Source: Streptomyces sp. NRRL F-5123
Lineage (GTDB): Bacteria; Actinomycetota; Actinomycetes; Streptomycetales; Streptomycetaceae
Direction: 5' to 3'
Assembly: GCF_000721495.1 (NCBI RefSeq)
Contig: NZ_JOHY01000010.1
Span: 1-64,000, forward strand
Length of the DNA stretch: 64,000 nucleotides
Positions 25,610 through 34,112 of the stretch are shown one piece after another. The translations under genes were made by a program, and so were the position numbers. Positions within the stretch are counted from its first letter, which is position 1. The number at the start of each line of letters is the position of its first letter. The notes under the pieces are model-generated. The model did no database searches. It was given only the letters and a program-made list of their open reading frames with translations, and was not told the origin of the DNA.

Positions 25610-26404
25610 TCAGACGGTCGACGGGTCGGGCGACGCGCCACCCGGCACGTCGAAAGGTGCGACCCAGAAGAACTCGCCCTCGGGGTCGTAGTCGTAGAGC
25701 AGCGCTGTGCTGCCGGCGGTGAAGGCGTCGTCGCCGTGCTGCCGCACCTGGACGACGGCGGTGGAGCCGTCGGGCGCGGCGACCTCGGCCTGCCCGAACC
25801 GCCCGGTGACGCGGCCGGTGCGGATGACGCACACCCGGCCGGTGAAGTCCGCGCGGGAGGGCGGCCGCACGTCGGGGAAGAGCCGGCGCAGCGGCCGTAC
25901 CAGGAGCCAGGTCGCGCACCACGAACCGACCAGCGCGGCGCCGACCACGGCTGCGTACAGCAGCGCGCGGACGGGCGCGGCCGGAACGCCCGCGGAGCGT
26001 ACGGCGGCGGACCCGGCCAGGCTCAGGAACCATGCGACGGCGACGAGCAGCGACAGCACGACGGTGACGGGTACGCCGCCGAGACCGGCGGCGGCGAGCA
26101 GTCCGGCCCCTCCGCCGTGGGCGTCCCCGTGGGCGTCCCCGTGGCCGGGGTCGGTGAGGTCATGGCGCCCCCCGACGCCATGACCTCCGTGCCCCCCGAT
26201 CCCCCTGTGGGCCTCCCCCAAGGCCCCGTGCTCCCCGTACCCCCCCGTTCCCCCGTGCCCACCGGCCGTGCCGTGGTGGTGCCAGGGGCCGTGCGCGTCG
26301 GCGCCGCCGACGACCACGAGCCCCCAGAACGCCACCACGGCCACCAGAGCTCCGGTGAACACCACGGTCGGAAACCCCAGGACGACGTCGGCGAACTCCC
26401 CCAT
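25610..26404 (-). CDS. YqiJ-like OB-fold membrane protein
   Basis: The 264-residue protein has three to four TM helices (about 8-28, 100-125 and 145-172) and a C-terminal OB-fold domain of NfeD/YqiJ type (ADFTGRVCVIRTGRVTGRFGQAEVAAPDG, then TALLYDYDPEGEFFWVAPF). YqiJ and NfeD proteins accompany flotillins and SPFH proteases. Between the first two TM segments is a loop of about 60 residues with more than a dozen His and many Gly (for example HGPWHHHG), a possible metal-binding insert. The ATG at 26404 is followed by conserved sequence; upstream in-frame residues look non-coding. It is the first gene of the operon with the flotillin and AAA genes. Confidence 0.85.
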   Translation of the reverse strand: MGEFADVVLGFPTVVFTGALVAVVAFWGLVVVGGADAHGPWHHHGTAGGHGGTGGYGEHGALGEAHRGIGGHGGHGVGGRHDLTDPGHGDAHGDAHGGGAGLLAAAGLGGVPVTVVLSLLVAVAWFLSLAGSAAVRSAGVPAAPVRALLYAAVVGAALVGSWCATWLLVRPLRRLFPDVRPPSRADFTGRVCVIRTGRVTGRFGQAEVAAPDGSTAVVQVRQHGDDAFTAGSTALLYDYDPEGEFFWVAPFDVPGGASPDPSTV

Positions 26405-26542
26405 GTCCCCCTCCGCCCTCCCCCGTGCGGTGCTTCCGATCCCGCGGAGATCGTCGCAGGACGGGCGCGGCACCGGCATTTCCGCTTCCCGGCAGACTTG
26501 ACCGGGCGATCACGTCCGGAAGATGCGGGAACCGAACGCGAA

Positions 26543-26578
26543 AGGCCGCCGTCCGCGTGGTGGCGCGGACGGCGGCCT
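26543..26578. terminator. Terminator hairpin after YceI gene
   Basis: A perfect 15-bp stem (AGGCCGCCGTCCGCG) with a 6-nt loop lies 30 nt beyond the YceI stop on the minus strand. It separates that gene from the yqiJ-like operon further on, so the operon probably has its own promoter in 26405-26540. Confidence 0.85.
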
Positions 26579-26607
26579 GGTGCGCCGGGAGGGCGGAAGC
26601 CCTGGGC

Positions 26608-27162
26608 TCAGCCCTGGGTGGCGAGGCCCGCCTCGATCTCCAGAGCGATCTTGATCTTGTCGCTGACGGCGGCCCCCGCGGCCCCGCCCGTCACGCCGAA
26701 CTCGCCGCGGCTGATCTCGGTCGCGGCGGAGAAGCCGGCCACCGGGTTGCCGTCGAAACCCTTGCCGAAGCCGTTCAGCTCCAGGGTGAGCGTGACGGTC
26801 TTGGTCACGCCGTGCAGCGTCAGCTCGCCGTCGACCTCGAACAGCTCGGAGGTCTGCGGGCGGATGGCGGTGGAGGCGAAGGTCATCTCCGGGTGCGCCT
26901 CGACGTCGAGGAAGTCCGCGCCGCGCACGTGGGCGTCGCGGGTCTCGTTGTTCGTCGAGACGGAGCCGGTCTTGATCACCGCGTTGACGCTGGACTCCAG
27001 CGGGTCCTCGGCGGTGACGATGGTGCCCTCGAAGGCCGCGAAGTGGCCGCGGACCTTGGAGACACCGAGGTGCCGGACGTAGAAGGACACGTCGGAGTGC
27101 ACGGCGTCGATCGTCCACGTCCCGGCGACATAGCCGTCGATCACTTCGGTCTGCGTGCTCAT
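26608..27162 (-). CDS. YceI-family lipid-binding protein
   Basis: The 184-residue protein is a complete YceI lipocalin-like barrel: GTWTIDAVHSDVSFYVRHLGVSKVRGHF at the start, FLDVEAHPEMTFAST in the middle and GELTLHGVTKTVTLTLEL. YceI proteins bind isoprenoid chains. There is no signal peptide, so it is cytoplasmic, as in other actinomycete members. AAGGAG sits 8 nt before the ATG. It is divergent from a MarR gene, which is the usual partner in Streptomyces. Confidence 0.95.
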   Translation of the reverse strand: MSTQTEVIDGYVAGTWTIDAVHSDVSFYVRHLGVSKVRGHFAAFEGTIVTAEDPLESSVNAVIKTGSVSTNNETRDAHVRGADFLDVEAHPEMTFASTAIRPQTSELFEVDGELTLHGVTKTVTLTLELNGFGKGFDGNPVAGFSAATEISRGEFGVTGGAAGAAVSDKIKIALEIEAGLATQG

Positions 27163-27230
27163 GGCGGAAACTCCTTGGGACGGATCATCAGAGCAGGTGG
27201 TGATTGAAACCTCAGTAACCATAACTCGCT

Positions 27231-27251
27231 GGTGTTGAGAGTTCAACCACC
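27231..27251. promoter_or_regulatory. Putative MarR operator
   Basis: An imperfect inverted repeat (GGTGTTGA with TTCAACCACC, 3-nt centre) lies between the divergent YceI and MarR genes, directly before a TATAGT -10-like hexamer at 27254-27259. A related GGTGATTGAAACC lies at 27199-27211. Position and symmetry fit autoregulation by MarR and control of YceI. Confidence 0.6.
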
Positions 27252-27265
27252 TTTATAGTGGACGT

Positions 27266-27763
27266 ATGGACGATGTGCGATGGCTGAGCGCGGACGAGCA
27301 GGACATCTGGCGGGCCTACCTGTCCGCCAGCGTCACCCTCGCCGCGCACCTGGACCGGCAGATGCGGCAGGAGGCGGGTATGCCCATGGCGTACTACGAG
27401 ATCCTGGTGCGCCTCTCGGAGGCACCGCACCGTCGCCTGCGTATGAGTGAACTCGCCGACGCGTCGCTCTCTTCCCGCAGCCGCCTCTCCCACGCGGTGG
27501 CCGCGCTGGAGCGCAACGGCTGGGTCGAGCGGCGCCCCGCGGACGGCGACCGGCGCGGGTGGGTGTGCGCGCTGACCTCCGCGGGGTTCGACGCGCTCGC
27601 CGCTGCCGCGCCGGGGCATGTCACGACCGTGCGGGAGCACCTCTTCGACGTCCTGACGCCTGAGCAGCTCGCCGTCCTCCGCCAGATCGGGCAGGCCATC
27701 ACGGCGGGGCTGCAACCGGCCTGCGAGGCCGCGCGCGAGGAGGAGCCGCCCTGCGACGAGTGA
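27266..27763 (+). CDS. MarR-family regulator
   Basis: The 165-residue protein has the MarR winged helix: MSELADASLSSRSRLSHAVAALERNGWVERRPADGDRRGWVCALT (about residues 58-104). It begins only a few bases after the putative -10 element, so its mRNA has a very short leader. Divergence from the YceI gene and the operator between them suggest that it controls that gene. It is a transcription repressor by family; its ligand is unknown. Confidence 0.93.
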   Translation: MDDVRWLSADEQDIWRAYLSASVTLAAHLDRQMRQEAGMPMAYYEILVRLSEAPHRRLRMSELADASLSSRSRLSHAVAALERNGWVERRPADGDRRGWVCALTSAGFDALAAAAPGHVTTVREHLFDVLTPEQLAVLRQIGQAITAGLQPACEAAREEEPPCDE

Positions 27764-27787
27764 CCCTCCGCCCTGCCGGGCGCGGGG

Positions 27788-28942
27788 TCAGGTCCAGCCG
27801 AGCAGGCGCGCGCCGAGGGCCGCGGTCTCCAGGGTGTAGCGCTGGAGGGGGTCGTCCGGGTCGAAGCCGGTGAGGGCGGCGATGCGCTCCAGGCGGTAGG
27901 AGAGCGCCCGCACGCTGAGGTCGAGGCGGCGCGCCGCCTCCGCGTTGACGTAGCCGGCGGCGGAGTACGCGGAGATGGTCTCCAGCAGGGGCGCGGCCCC
28001 GCCGCGGGCGTCCCGCAGGGGGCCGAGCACGGACTGCACGAGGTCGGACATCGCGGCCCGGTCCCGCATGAGGACCGGGAATACCAGCAGGTCGGCGGCC
28101 AGCAGCACGCGCGCTTCGAGAGCGAGCCGCTCCGCGAGGTCCAGCGCGCTGAGCGCCTCCTCGTAGGAGCGCACGACGCCCGCCGCTCCGCTGTGCGGGC
28201 GACTCACCGCGACCCGGCCGCCGCTCTCCTCCGCGCCGGCCAGCTTCACGAAGGCGTCCAGCACCGGCTGCTGCCCGGTGGGGGCGACGCACACCAGCCG
28301 CCCGTCCTTCGGCGCGACGAGCGCGTCGTGGTCGCCGAAGCGGCCCGCCAGCTCGCGCTCGACGCGCCGCAGCAGCGGATGCCGCTCGTCGTACGTCCCG
28401 CCGGGCGGCGGCGCGGCCACGACCACGACGTGTCGTTCGGCGAGCCGCAGCCCGAAGCTCTCGGCCTGCTCGGCGATCCGGCCGGGGTCGCTGCGGCCGT
28501 ACAGCAGGTCGTCGACGAAGGCCCGCCGCTCCGCCTCGGCGCGGCGCACCGCGTGCCGCTGGGCCCGCGCGTGGCCCTCGGCGAGCGCGTGCACGCCCGC
28601 CTCCAGCGCGGCCAGCACGGCGGCACCGGTACGGCGCAGGTCCCCGGGGTCGCGGGCGCCGGCGACGCCCGGCAGCGTGGCCCAGGCCCGGCGGGCGGCG
28701 GCCAGATGCCCGGCGGTCAGCTCGCGCAGCCCTATCCCGGCGTCGGCGGCCTGCTCCCCGAGCGCCCGGCGGCTCTCGCGCTCGGCGCGGGTCAGCGTGC
28801 GGCAGCTGAGGGAGACGTCGGCGAGGGCCTCGGAGAAGCCTGCGAGGAATTCCGCGGGCAGGCCGTGCCCGTGCGTGGGCCCGTGCCCGTGTCCGTGCGT
28901 GTGCGCACCGGCACCCGCCGTCGTGCCCGCGCCCGTCGTCAC
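27788..28942 (-). CDS. PucR-type transcription regulator
   Basis: The 384-residue protein starts with GTG after AGGGGTGGGG. It has a GGDEF-like central region and a C-terminal PucR helix-turn-helix (ISAYSAAGYVNAEAARRLDLSVRALSYRLERIAALTGFDPDD, about residues 325-366). Such CdaR/PucR proteins regulate catabolic and developmental genes. The N-terminus is His-rich (HTHGHGHGPTHGHG), which is not typical of the family. It is convergent with the MarR gene (24-nt gap). Confidence 0.9.
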   Translation of the reverse strand: MTTGAGTTAGAGAHTHGHGHGPTHGHGLPAEFLAGFSEALADVSLSCRTLTRAERESRRALGEQAADAGIGLRELTAGHLAAARRAWATLPGVAGARDPGDLRRTGAAVLAALEAGVHALAEGHARAQRHAVRRAEAERRAFVDDLLYGRSDPGRIAEQAESFGLRLAERHVVVVAAPPPGGTYDERHPLLRRVERELAGRFGDHDALVAPKDGRLVCVAPTGQQPVLDAFVKLAGAEESGGRVAVSRPHSGAAGVVRSYEEALSALDLAERLALEARVLLAADLLVFPVLMRDRAAMSDLVQSVLGPLRDARGGAAPLLETISAYSAAGYVNAEAARRLDLSVRALSYRLERIAALTGFDPDDPLQRYTLETAALGARLLGWT

Positions 28943-29063
28943 GTCCCCACCCCTGCCCGTCCCATGACCGCCGGTTGCCGTAAGCCGGACACGGAGAACC
29001 TACCAACGCTGCCGGATCCCGGAAACGCGGGGGCGCCCACCGGTTGCCGCCCCCGGACGGCAC

Positions 29064-29097
29064 GGAACCCCGGACGGCCGCGGCCGTCCGGGGTTCC
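29064..29097. terminator. Perfect palindrome terminator after tatA
   Basis: A 34-nt perfect palindrome (arms GGAACCCCGGACGGCCG) lies 27 nt downstream of the tatA stop on the minus strand. It is a strong intrinsic-type hairpin without a U tract, as usual in Streptomyces. Confidence 0.85.
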
Positions 29098-29124
29098 GGG
29101 GTGCTGCTTCGGTACTGCTCGGGT

Positions 29125-29412
29125 CTACTTCGCCGTCGTCGAGGCCTGCGGGGACGCCGCCGGGGCGGCCTCCTGCGCCGTGACGACGTCGCTGGGCGTG
29201 ATGGCCTCGGGCGCCGGCGTCGCCGTGGAGGTCGGCGCGGTGCTCGCGGCGGCGCCGTCGTCCGTCTTCATGGCCTTGGCCTCGGACTTCAGGATGCGCA
29301 TCGACTTGCCGAGACCGCGCGCGGCCTCAGGGAGCTTCTTGGACCCGAACAGCACGATGACGACGATCGCCACCACGATCAGGTGCCACGGCTCCAGCCC
29401 GTTTCGCAACAT
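29125..29412 (-). CDS. tatA: TatA twin-arginine translocase subunit
   Basis: The 95-residue protein has one TM helix (residues 8-22), the [19 protein letters not shown] amphipathic helix that defines TatA, and a flexible Ala/Thr/Pro-rich tail. TatA oligomers form the membrane-weakening pore for folded proteins. No tatC gene is next to it, so it is probably an accessory or orphan TatA; Streptomyces genomes can carry more than one. GAGGA precedes the ATG. Confidence 0.93.
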   Translation of the reverse strand: MLRNGLEPWHLIVVAIVVIVLFGSKKLPEAARGLGKSMRILKSEAKAMKTDDGAAASTAPTSTATPAPEAITPSDVVTAQEAAPAASPQASTTAK

Positions 29413-29599
29413 GGGATCCTCGTTTCGCTCAGGGTCCGACTACCTCTTACGTCGGCGCCTCGACTTCGCATTGTCACCCCTGAGCCGCGGTGAACGGCAC
29501 CCGGGTACTCAAAGCATGCGCAAAAAGCGCGTGAACGGGAAGACCCTCAGGTCTGGCGCCTCGGCCGCGCATGTGCGACACGCCTTCCGCCGGCGCACG

Positions 29600-30340
29600 T
29601 CAGAGCTCCGGCCCGGGGACCGACGGGGGCAGCATCGCGGCGAGTTCGCGCCAGACGCCGTCGAGGGCGATGTGCACCAGCCCCGCCTGGTCCACGGGGA
29701 GGTCGCCCGGCGTTCCGCTCGTGGGGCCGCGCTCCTCGACGGCGACCGCGTAGCGGTCGGTGCGGAACCACACGGAGATGCTCGCGGCGTTGCCGAAGCC
29801 GCCCGCGGTGAACGCCGAGGTCGCGGTGATCACCAGGGTGCCGCCCTGCGCCGGGAGCACCGTGCAGGTCACGGGCGGGGTCGGGGAGGGGCACGTGCCG
29901 CGGCGGGAGTCCGGGTTGCCGACGGAGACCACGAGCTCGTAGGAGTGCACGTCCCCCTGGAAGAGGGCGTGGGCGTACGGGGCGGCGGGGTGCGCCCCCG
30001 TGCCCGGGGGCCGGCCCGTGACGCTGATGACGGGGCGGTACGGCAGCAGCGAGGACAGCGCCGTGGACATCATGCCGCCGGTCACGACAGGGCGCGTCGT
30101 CGCCGGGGACACGCCGGCCGGGCCCCCGGCGTGCGCCAGGACGGTCCCGGCCGCCGCCCCGCCCGCCGCGACGAGGACCACCGCCACCGCTCCCGCCACC
30201 ATCCCTGCCGTGCGGCGGCGGCGCAGCCGGCGGCCCCGGGCATGGCCCGCCGCCACCAGCGACAGCGGGTCGTCGGGGGTGAAGGCCTCGGCGGCGTGCC
30301 GGAGCGTCGCGCCGAGGCGGTCTTCGAAGTCCATGTGCAT
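29600..30340 (-). CDS. Membrane-anchored protein next to ECF sigma gene
   Basis: From the ATG at 30340 (GAGGG upstream) the product has 246 residues: a short cytoplasmic N-terminal region (FEDRLGATLRHAAEAFTPDD), a basic stretch GRRLRRRR, one TM helix (about 47-66) and an extracytoplasmic domain with two Cys. It follows a SigE-type ECF sigma gene by 42 nt. The layout, a short cytoplasmic helix then TM and sensor, suits a sigma-associated membrane protein. No zinc-binding anti-sigma motif (HxxxCxxC) is present. Confidence 0.75.
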   Translation of the reverse strand: MHMDFEDRLGATLRHAAEAFTPDDPLSLVAAGHARGRRLRRRRTAGMVAGAVAVVLVAAGGAAAGTVLAHAGGPAGVSPATTRPVVTGGMMSTALSSLLPYRPVISVTGRPPGTGAHPAAPYAHALFQGDVHSYELVVSVGNPDSRRGTCPSPTPPVTCTVLPAQGGTLVITATSAFTAGGFGNAASISVWFRTDRYAVAVEERGPTSGTPGDLPVDQAGLVHIALDGVWRELAAMLPPSVPGPEL

Positions 30341-30382
30341 CGGGGGTGCCCTCACAAGGCGCGGGGGAAGGTACGGGGGTGG

Positions 30383-30904
30383 TCAGTGCTCGACCAGGTC
30401 GGGCAGCGCGTCGCCGAGCTCGGCGCGCAGGCGGTCCAGCGCACGGGAGGCCCGGGTGCGGATCGCACCCGCGCTCGCGCCGAGTGCGGCGGCGGTCTCC
30501 TCGACGCTGCGGTCCTCCCAGTAGCGCAGCACCAGCACGGCCCGGTCCTGCGGGCTGAGCCGGCGCAGTGCGGCCAACAGCGTCAGACGCAGGGGCGCGT
30601 CGTCGCCCGCGTGTGCGGGTTGCGGCGGTGGCTCCACCGGTTCGGCCGTGGGGCGCTCCCGGCTGCTGCGGCGGCGCTGGTGGGTGAGGAAGTTCCGGAC
30701 GAGCACCGTCTGCGCGTACGCGGCCGGGTTGTCGAGTCCGGCCCGGCGGCGGCTCCACACGACGTACATCCGGCCCAGCGTCTCCTGGACGAGGTCTTCC
30801 GCCAGGTGAGTGTCGCCGCCGGTCAGCAGGCATGCCGAGCGGTAGAGCGGGCCCGTGCGCGTACGGGCGAATTCGAGGTACTCCTCGGTCTGTGCTGTAC
30901 GCAC
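30383..30904 (-). CDS. SigE-family ECF sigma factor
   Basis: The 173-residue protein has sigma region 2 (YRSACLLTGGDTHLAEDLVQETLGRMYVVW) and region 4 (LRRLSPQDRAVLVLRYWEDRSVEETAAALGASAGAIRTRASRALDRLR). It matches the Streptomyces SigE family of ECF factors. A GTG start is preceded by GGAGGGGG. The membrane protein downstream is its likely partner. It directs RNA polymerase to unknown target promoters. Confidence 0.93.
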   Translation of the reverse strand: MRTAQTEEYLEFARTRTGPLYRSACLLTGGDTHLAEDLVQETLGRMYVVWSRRRAGLDNPAAYAQTVLVRNFLTHQRRRSSRERPTAEPVEPPPQPAHAGDDAPLRLTLLAALRRLSPQDRAVLVLRYWEDRSVEETAAALGASAGAIRTRASRALDRLRAELGDALPDLVEH

Positions 30905-30976
30905 CGCGTGCGGCCCCCTCCGGATGAAGCGCTCACGTCATTACGACGCCTCAGCCCACCCGGTGCGTTACAGCCC

Positions 30977-32698
30977 TCAGCCCCGCTTCCCGCTGCCCCG
31001 CAGCAGGCTCGCCGTCGCCGCCAGCAGGCCCATCGCCGCGGCGGCGGTGAAGACGATGACGAGGCCGTGGTGGAAGGGGGCGGAGATGAGGTTCGGGAAG
31101 AACTCCTTGCCGGTGAGGACCGCGCGGTTGTGGGCCGGGAGGGTGGGCAGGACGCCGCTCGGGCCGAGGAGGGTCTGGACGGGGTTGATGCCGAGGAAGG
31201 CGGAGAAGACCGTCGAGACCGGCGGCAGCGCCGCGGCCTGCGCGGCGGTGGAGGCGGGGACGCCCTGCGCCTGGAGGCCGGAGGAGAGGGCCGCGGGGAG
31301 GCGGTCGGCGAGGCCGACGATGAGCAGCGAGAAGAAGATGCCGATGGACAGCGACATGCCGCTGTTCTGGAACGTGGACCGCATCCCGGACGCGGCCCCC
31401 CGGTGCGTGTTCGGCACGCTGCTCATGATCGCCGAGGTGTTCGGGGCCGAGAACATCCCCGAGCCCATCCCGTTGCACATGATGAGCAGCGCGAACGCCC
31501 AGTACGGGAAGGTGATCGGGAGCAGCAGCAGCCCCACGAAGCTGCTGCTGAAGAGCACGAGGCCGCCGGTGGTGAACAGCCGTACGCCGTAGCGGTCGGA
31601 CAGCCAGCCGCACAGGGGTCCGGCGATCAGGAAGCCGGCGGTGAGGGGGAGCAGGAAGATGCCCGCCCACAGCGGGGCGTCCTCGAAGTCGTAGCCGTGC
31701 AGCGGCAGCCAGATGCCCTGGAGCCAGATGATGAGCATGAACTGCAGGCCGCCGCGCGCGACCGACGCGAGCAGCGAGGCGGCGTTGCCCGCGGTGAAGG
31801 CGCGGTTGCGGAAGAGCCCGAGGTTGAACATCGGCTCCGGGACGCGGGATTCGATGACGCAGAAGGCGATCAGCAGCACGCTGCCGCCGATGAGCCCGGC
31901 GAGGACCTTGGGGCTGGTCCAGCCCATGGTGTGGCCGGCGTAGGGCTGGATGCCGTAGGTGATGGAGATCAGGATGGCGCCGAGCCCGGCGGCGAAGGTG
32001 AGGTTGCCCCACCAGTCGATACGGGAGCGGGTCCGCGCCGAGGTCTCGCGCAGCGAGCGGTAGGCCCAGACGGTGCCGAGGATGCCGACGGGAACGTTGA
32101 CCCAGAAGACCGCGCGCCAGTCCCACGCGGACAGCAGCCCGCCGAGGACCAGGCCGATGAACTGGCCGGACAGCGCGGAGATCTGGTTGATGCCGAGCGC
32201 CATGCCGCGCTGGTGCGCGGGGAAGGCGTCGGTGATGATCGCGGCGGAGTTGGCCATGAGCATGGAGCCGCCGAGCGCCTGCACCACGCGCCACCCGATG
32301 AGCCACAGCGCGCCGGACGGCCCGAGGAAGGGGTCGAAGGACAGCGCGACGGAGGCGAGGGTGAAGACGACGAAGCCGAGGTTGTACATCCGCACCCGGC
32401 CGACGATGTCGCCGAGCCGCCCGAGCGTGACCACCAGGACCGCGGTGACCAGCAGGTAGCCCATGATCATCCACAGCAGGTAGCTGATGTTGCCGGCCGC
32501 GAAGGGGTCGAGGTGGATGCCGCGGAAGATCGCCGGCATGGAGATGATCACGATGGAGGAGTCCACCGTGGCCATGAACATCCCGAGGCTGGTGTTGGAC
32601 AGCGCGACCCATTTGTAGCGGTCGGGCCGCTCGCCGGTCGCGGTGGCGCCGCCGCTGCCGTCGCCCTCGGCGAGGTGTATGTGCGCGGGCTCAGACAC
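30977..32698 (-). CDS. MFS transporter, DHA2 type
   Basis: The 573-residue protein has about 14 TM helices, with MFMATVDSSIVIISMPAIFRGIHL in helix 1, GRLGDIVGRVRMYNLGFVVFT as motif A, and NGMGSGMFSAPNTSAIM in a late helix. It is a proton-driven exporter of the EmrB/QacA class. Its GTG start overlaps the 3' end of a MarR gene by 8 nt, so the two form one operon under MarR control. Confidence 0.92.
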   Translation of the reverse strand: MSEPAHIHLAEGDGSGGATATGERPDRYKWVALSNTSLGMFMATVDSSIVIISMPAIFRGIHLDPFAAGNISYLLWMIMGYLLVTAVLVVTLGRLGDIVGRVRMYNLGFVVFTLASVALSFDPFLGPSGALWLIGWRVVQALGGSMLMANSAAIITDAFPAHQRGMALGINQISALSGQFIGLVLGGLLSAWDWRAVFWVNVPVGILGTVWAYRSLRETSARTRSRIDWWGNLTFAAGLGAILISITYGIQPYAGHTMGWTSPKVLAGLIGGSVLLIAFCVIESRVPEPMFNLGLFRNRAFTAGNAASLLASVARGGLQFMLIIWLQGIWLPLHGYDFEDAPLWAGIFLLPLTAGFLIAGPLCGWLSDRYGVRLFTTGGLVLFSSSFVGLLLLPITFPYWAFALLIMCNGMGSGMFSAPNTSAIMSSVPNTHRGAASGMRSTFQNSGMSLSIGIFFSLLIVGLADRLPAALSSGLQAQGVPASTAAQAAALPPVSTVFSAFLGINPVQTLLGPSGVLPTLPAHNRAVLTGKEFFPNLISAPFHHGLVIVFTAAAAMGLLAATASLLRGSGKRG

Positions 32699-33242
32699 GC
32701 CGGGTGATCCTCTCCAGCAGGGGGAGGGCCGCCGCGAGGGTGGCCTGTTCCTCGGGGGTGAGCTCGTCGGCGATGGCCCGGGTCAGCCGCCGGGCCTTCT
32801 CCTGCCGGGAGCCGCGCAGGCCCGCGCGCCCGGCCTCGGAGACGGTGACGACGACGCGCCGGCCGTCGCGCGGGTCGGCCTCACGGGTGACGAGGCCGCG
32901 CTCGTGCAGCCGGGCGACGATCGTGGCCATGGACTGCGGGCGGATGCCCTCGGCGGTGGCCAGTTCGGAAGCGGTCGCGGGGCCCTCGCGGTCCAGCCGG
33001 ACCAGGGCCGAGGTCTGCGAGAGGGTCAGCTCGTCGCCGGGCCTGAACTGCCGCAGCCGCCGCACGAGCGGGCCGAGGGCGGCCCGCAGGTCGGCGGCGA
33101 GCCGGGCGGGGGTGCCGGGCCCGCCGGGAGGCTCGGCTTCGGCGGGGGCTTCGCCGGGGGCCCCGGCTGGCAGGGGTTCCCGGTCCGCGGGAGGGGGGCC
33201 CGCCGCGTCCTGGTGCGTGTCCGAGCTGCCGCTGGGCTCCAT
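32691..33242 (-). CDS. MarR-family regulator of MFS operon
   Basis: The 183-residue protein has a disordered Pro/Gly-rich N-terminus of about 45 residues and then a MarR domain with LSQTSALVRLDREGPATASELATAEGIRPQSMATIVARLHERGLVTREADPRDGRR. The last segment is the wing signature. The gene overlaps the MFS start and is divergent from a dienelactone hydrolase gene, so it likely controls both the exporter and the hydrolase. Confidence 0.92.
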   Translation of the reverse strand: MEPSGSSDTHQDAAGPPPADREPLPAGAPGEAPAEAEPPGGPGTPARLAADLRAALGPLVRRLRQFRPGDELTLSQTSALVRLDREGPATASELATAEGIRPQSMATIVARLHERGLVTREADPRDGRRVVVTVSEAGRAGLRGSRQEKARRLTRAIADELTPEEQATLAAALPLLERITRRV

Positions 33243-33248
33243 GACTAT

Positions 33249-33266
33249 CAGTATAAACTGTTCAGT
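33249..33266. promoter_or_regulatory. Putative MarR operator
   Basis: CAGT-ATAA-ACTG-TT-CAGT forms two interleaved inverted repeats directly in front of the MarR start and about 30 nt before the dienelactone hydrolase ATG. It is AT-rich against the GC-rich background. An operator is inferred from position and symmetry. Confidence 0.55.
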
Positions 33267-33291
33267 CTGTCCTTATGGTAGAGATGGCGCC

Positions 33292-34107
33292 ATGACTGAA
33301 GCCTCTGCTTCCTCCGCTCACCCGGCCTACCCAGCCGACTTCCCGGACACCTCCGCCGGGTCCCTCTTCGCCACCACGACCACGGTCGCCGGCCACGGCG
33401 GCGACGAGATCGAGGCGTATCTCGCCCGCCCCGCGGGCACCCGCAGCCGCGGCGGCGTCGTCGTCATCCACCACCTTCCCGGCTACGACCGCGGCACCAA
33501 GGAGTTCGTGCGCCGCTTCGCCGAGATGGGCTACGACGCGATCTGCCCCAACCTCTTCCACCGCGAGGCCCCCGGCGCCGCCCCCGACGACGCGGCGGCC
33601 GTGGGCCGCGCGGCCGGCGGGGTCCCCGACGAGCGGCTGGTCGGCGACGTGGCCGGCGCCGCCGCGTACCTGCGCGCGCTGCCGTACGCCAACGGCCGGA
33701 CCGGCGTCATCGGCCACTGCTCCGGCGGCCGCCAGGCGGTGCTGGCCGCGTGCCGGCTGGACGACATCGACGCGGCCGTGGACTGCTACGGCGCCTTCGT
33801 CGTCGGCGAGGTGCCGGAAGGCATGAACATGAACGTCACCCCGCTCGTCGCGGACCTGCCGAACCTGGGCGCGCCGCTGCTCGGCCTGTTCGGCAACGAG
33901 GACAAGTACCCGAGCCCGGAGCAGGTCGCCGAGCTCGGCCAGATCCTCACCGAGCACGGCAAGGACTTCGAGTTCCACACGTACGACGGCGCGGGCCACG
34001 CCTTCTTCGCCACCCACCGCCCGAGCTACGACGTGGCCGCCGCCAACGACGGCTGGTCGCGGATCGAGGCCTTCTTCGGCAAGCACCTCGCGGCGGCGGA
34101 GGGCTGA
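33292..34107 (+). CDS. Dienelactone hydrolase-family protein
   Basis: The 271-residue alpha/beta hydrolase has Cys143 in GHCSGG as nucleophile, Asp204 in FGNEDKYPS and His236 in GAGHAF, the Cys-Asp-His triad of dienelactone hydrolases. The family hydrolyses lactones and related esters in aromatic catabolism; the real substrate here is unknown. It is divergent from a MarR-MFS operon, which suggests a detoxification cluster. A small DUF gene follows after 5 nt. Confidence 0.92.
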   Translation: MTEASASSAHPAYPADFPDTSAGSLFATTTTVAGHGGDEIEAYLARPAGTRSRGGVVVIHHLPGYDRGTKEFVRRFAEMGYDAICPNLFHREAPGAAPDDAAAVGRAAGGVPDERLVGDVAGAAAYLRALPYANGRTGVIGHCSGGRQAVLAACRLDDIDAAVDCYGAFVVGEVPEGMNMNVTPLVADLPNLGAPLLGLFGNEDKYPSPEQVAELGQILTEHGKDFEFHTYDGAGHAFFATHRPSYDVAAANDGWSRIEAFFGKHLAAAEG

Positions 34108-34112
34108 ACGGC

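Noticed and set aside
17176..25722. Very long plus-strand open frame antisense to the AAA and flotillin genes
   Set aside because: The opposite strand encodes recognisable flotillin and AAA domains with operon spacing, and this frame is low-complexity; GC-rich codons leave long antisense frames open.
28193..32707. Long plus-strand open frame antisense to PucR, TatA, sigma and MFS genes
   Set aside because: It spans several real minus-strand genes and has no domain.
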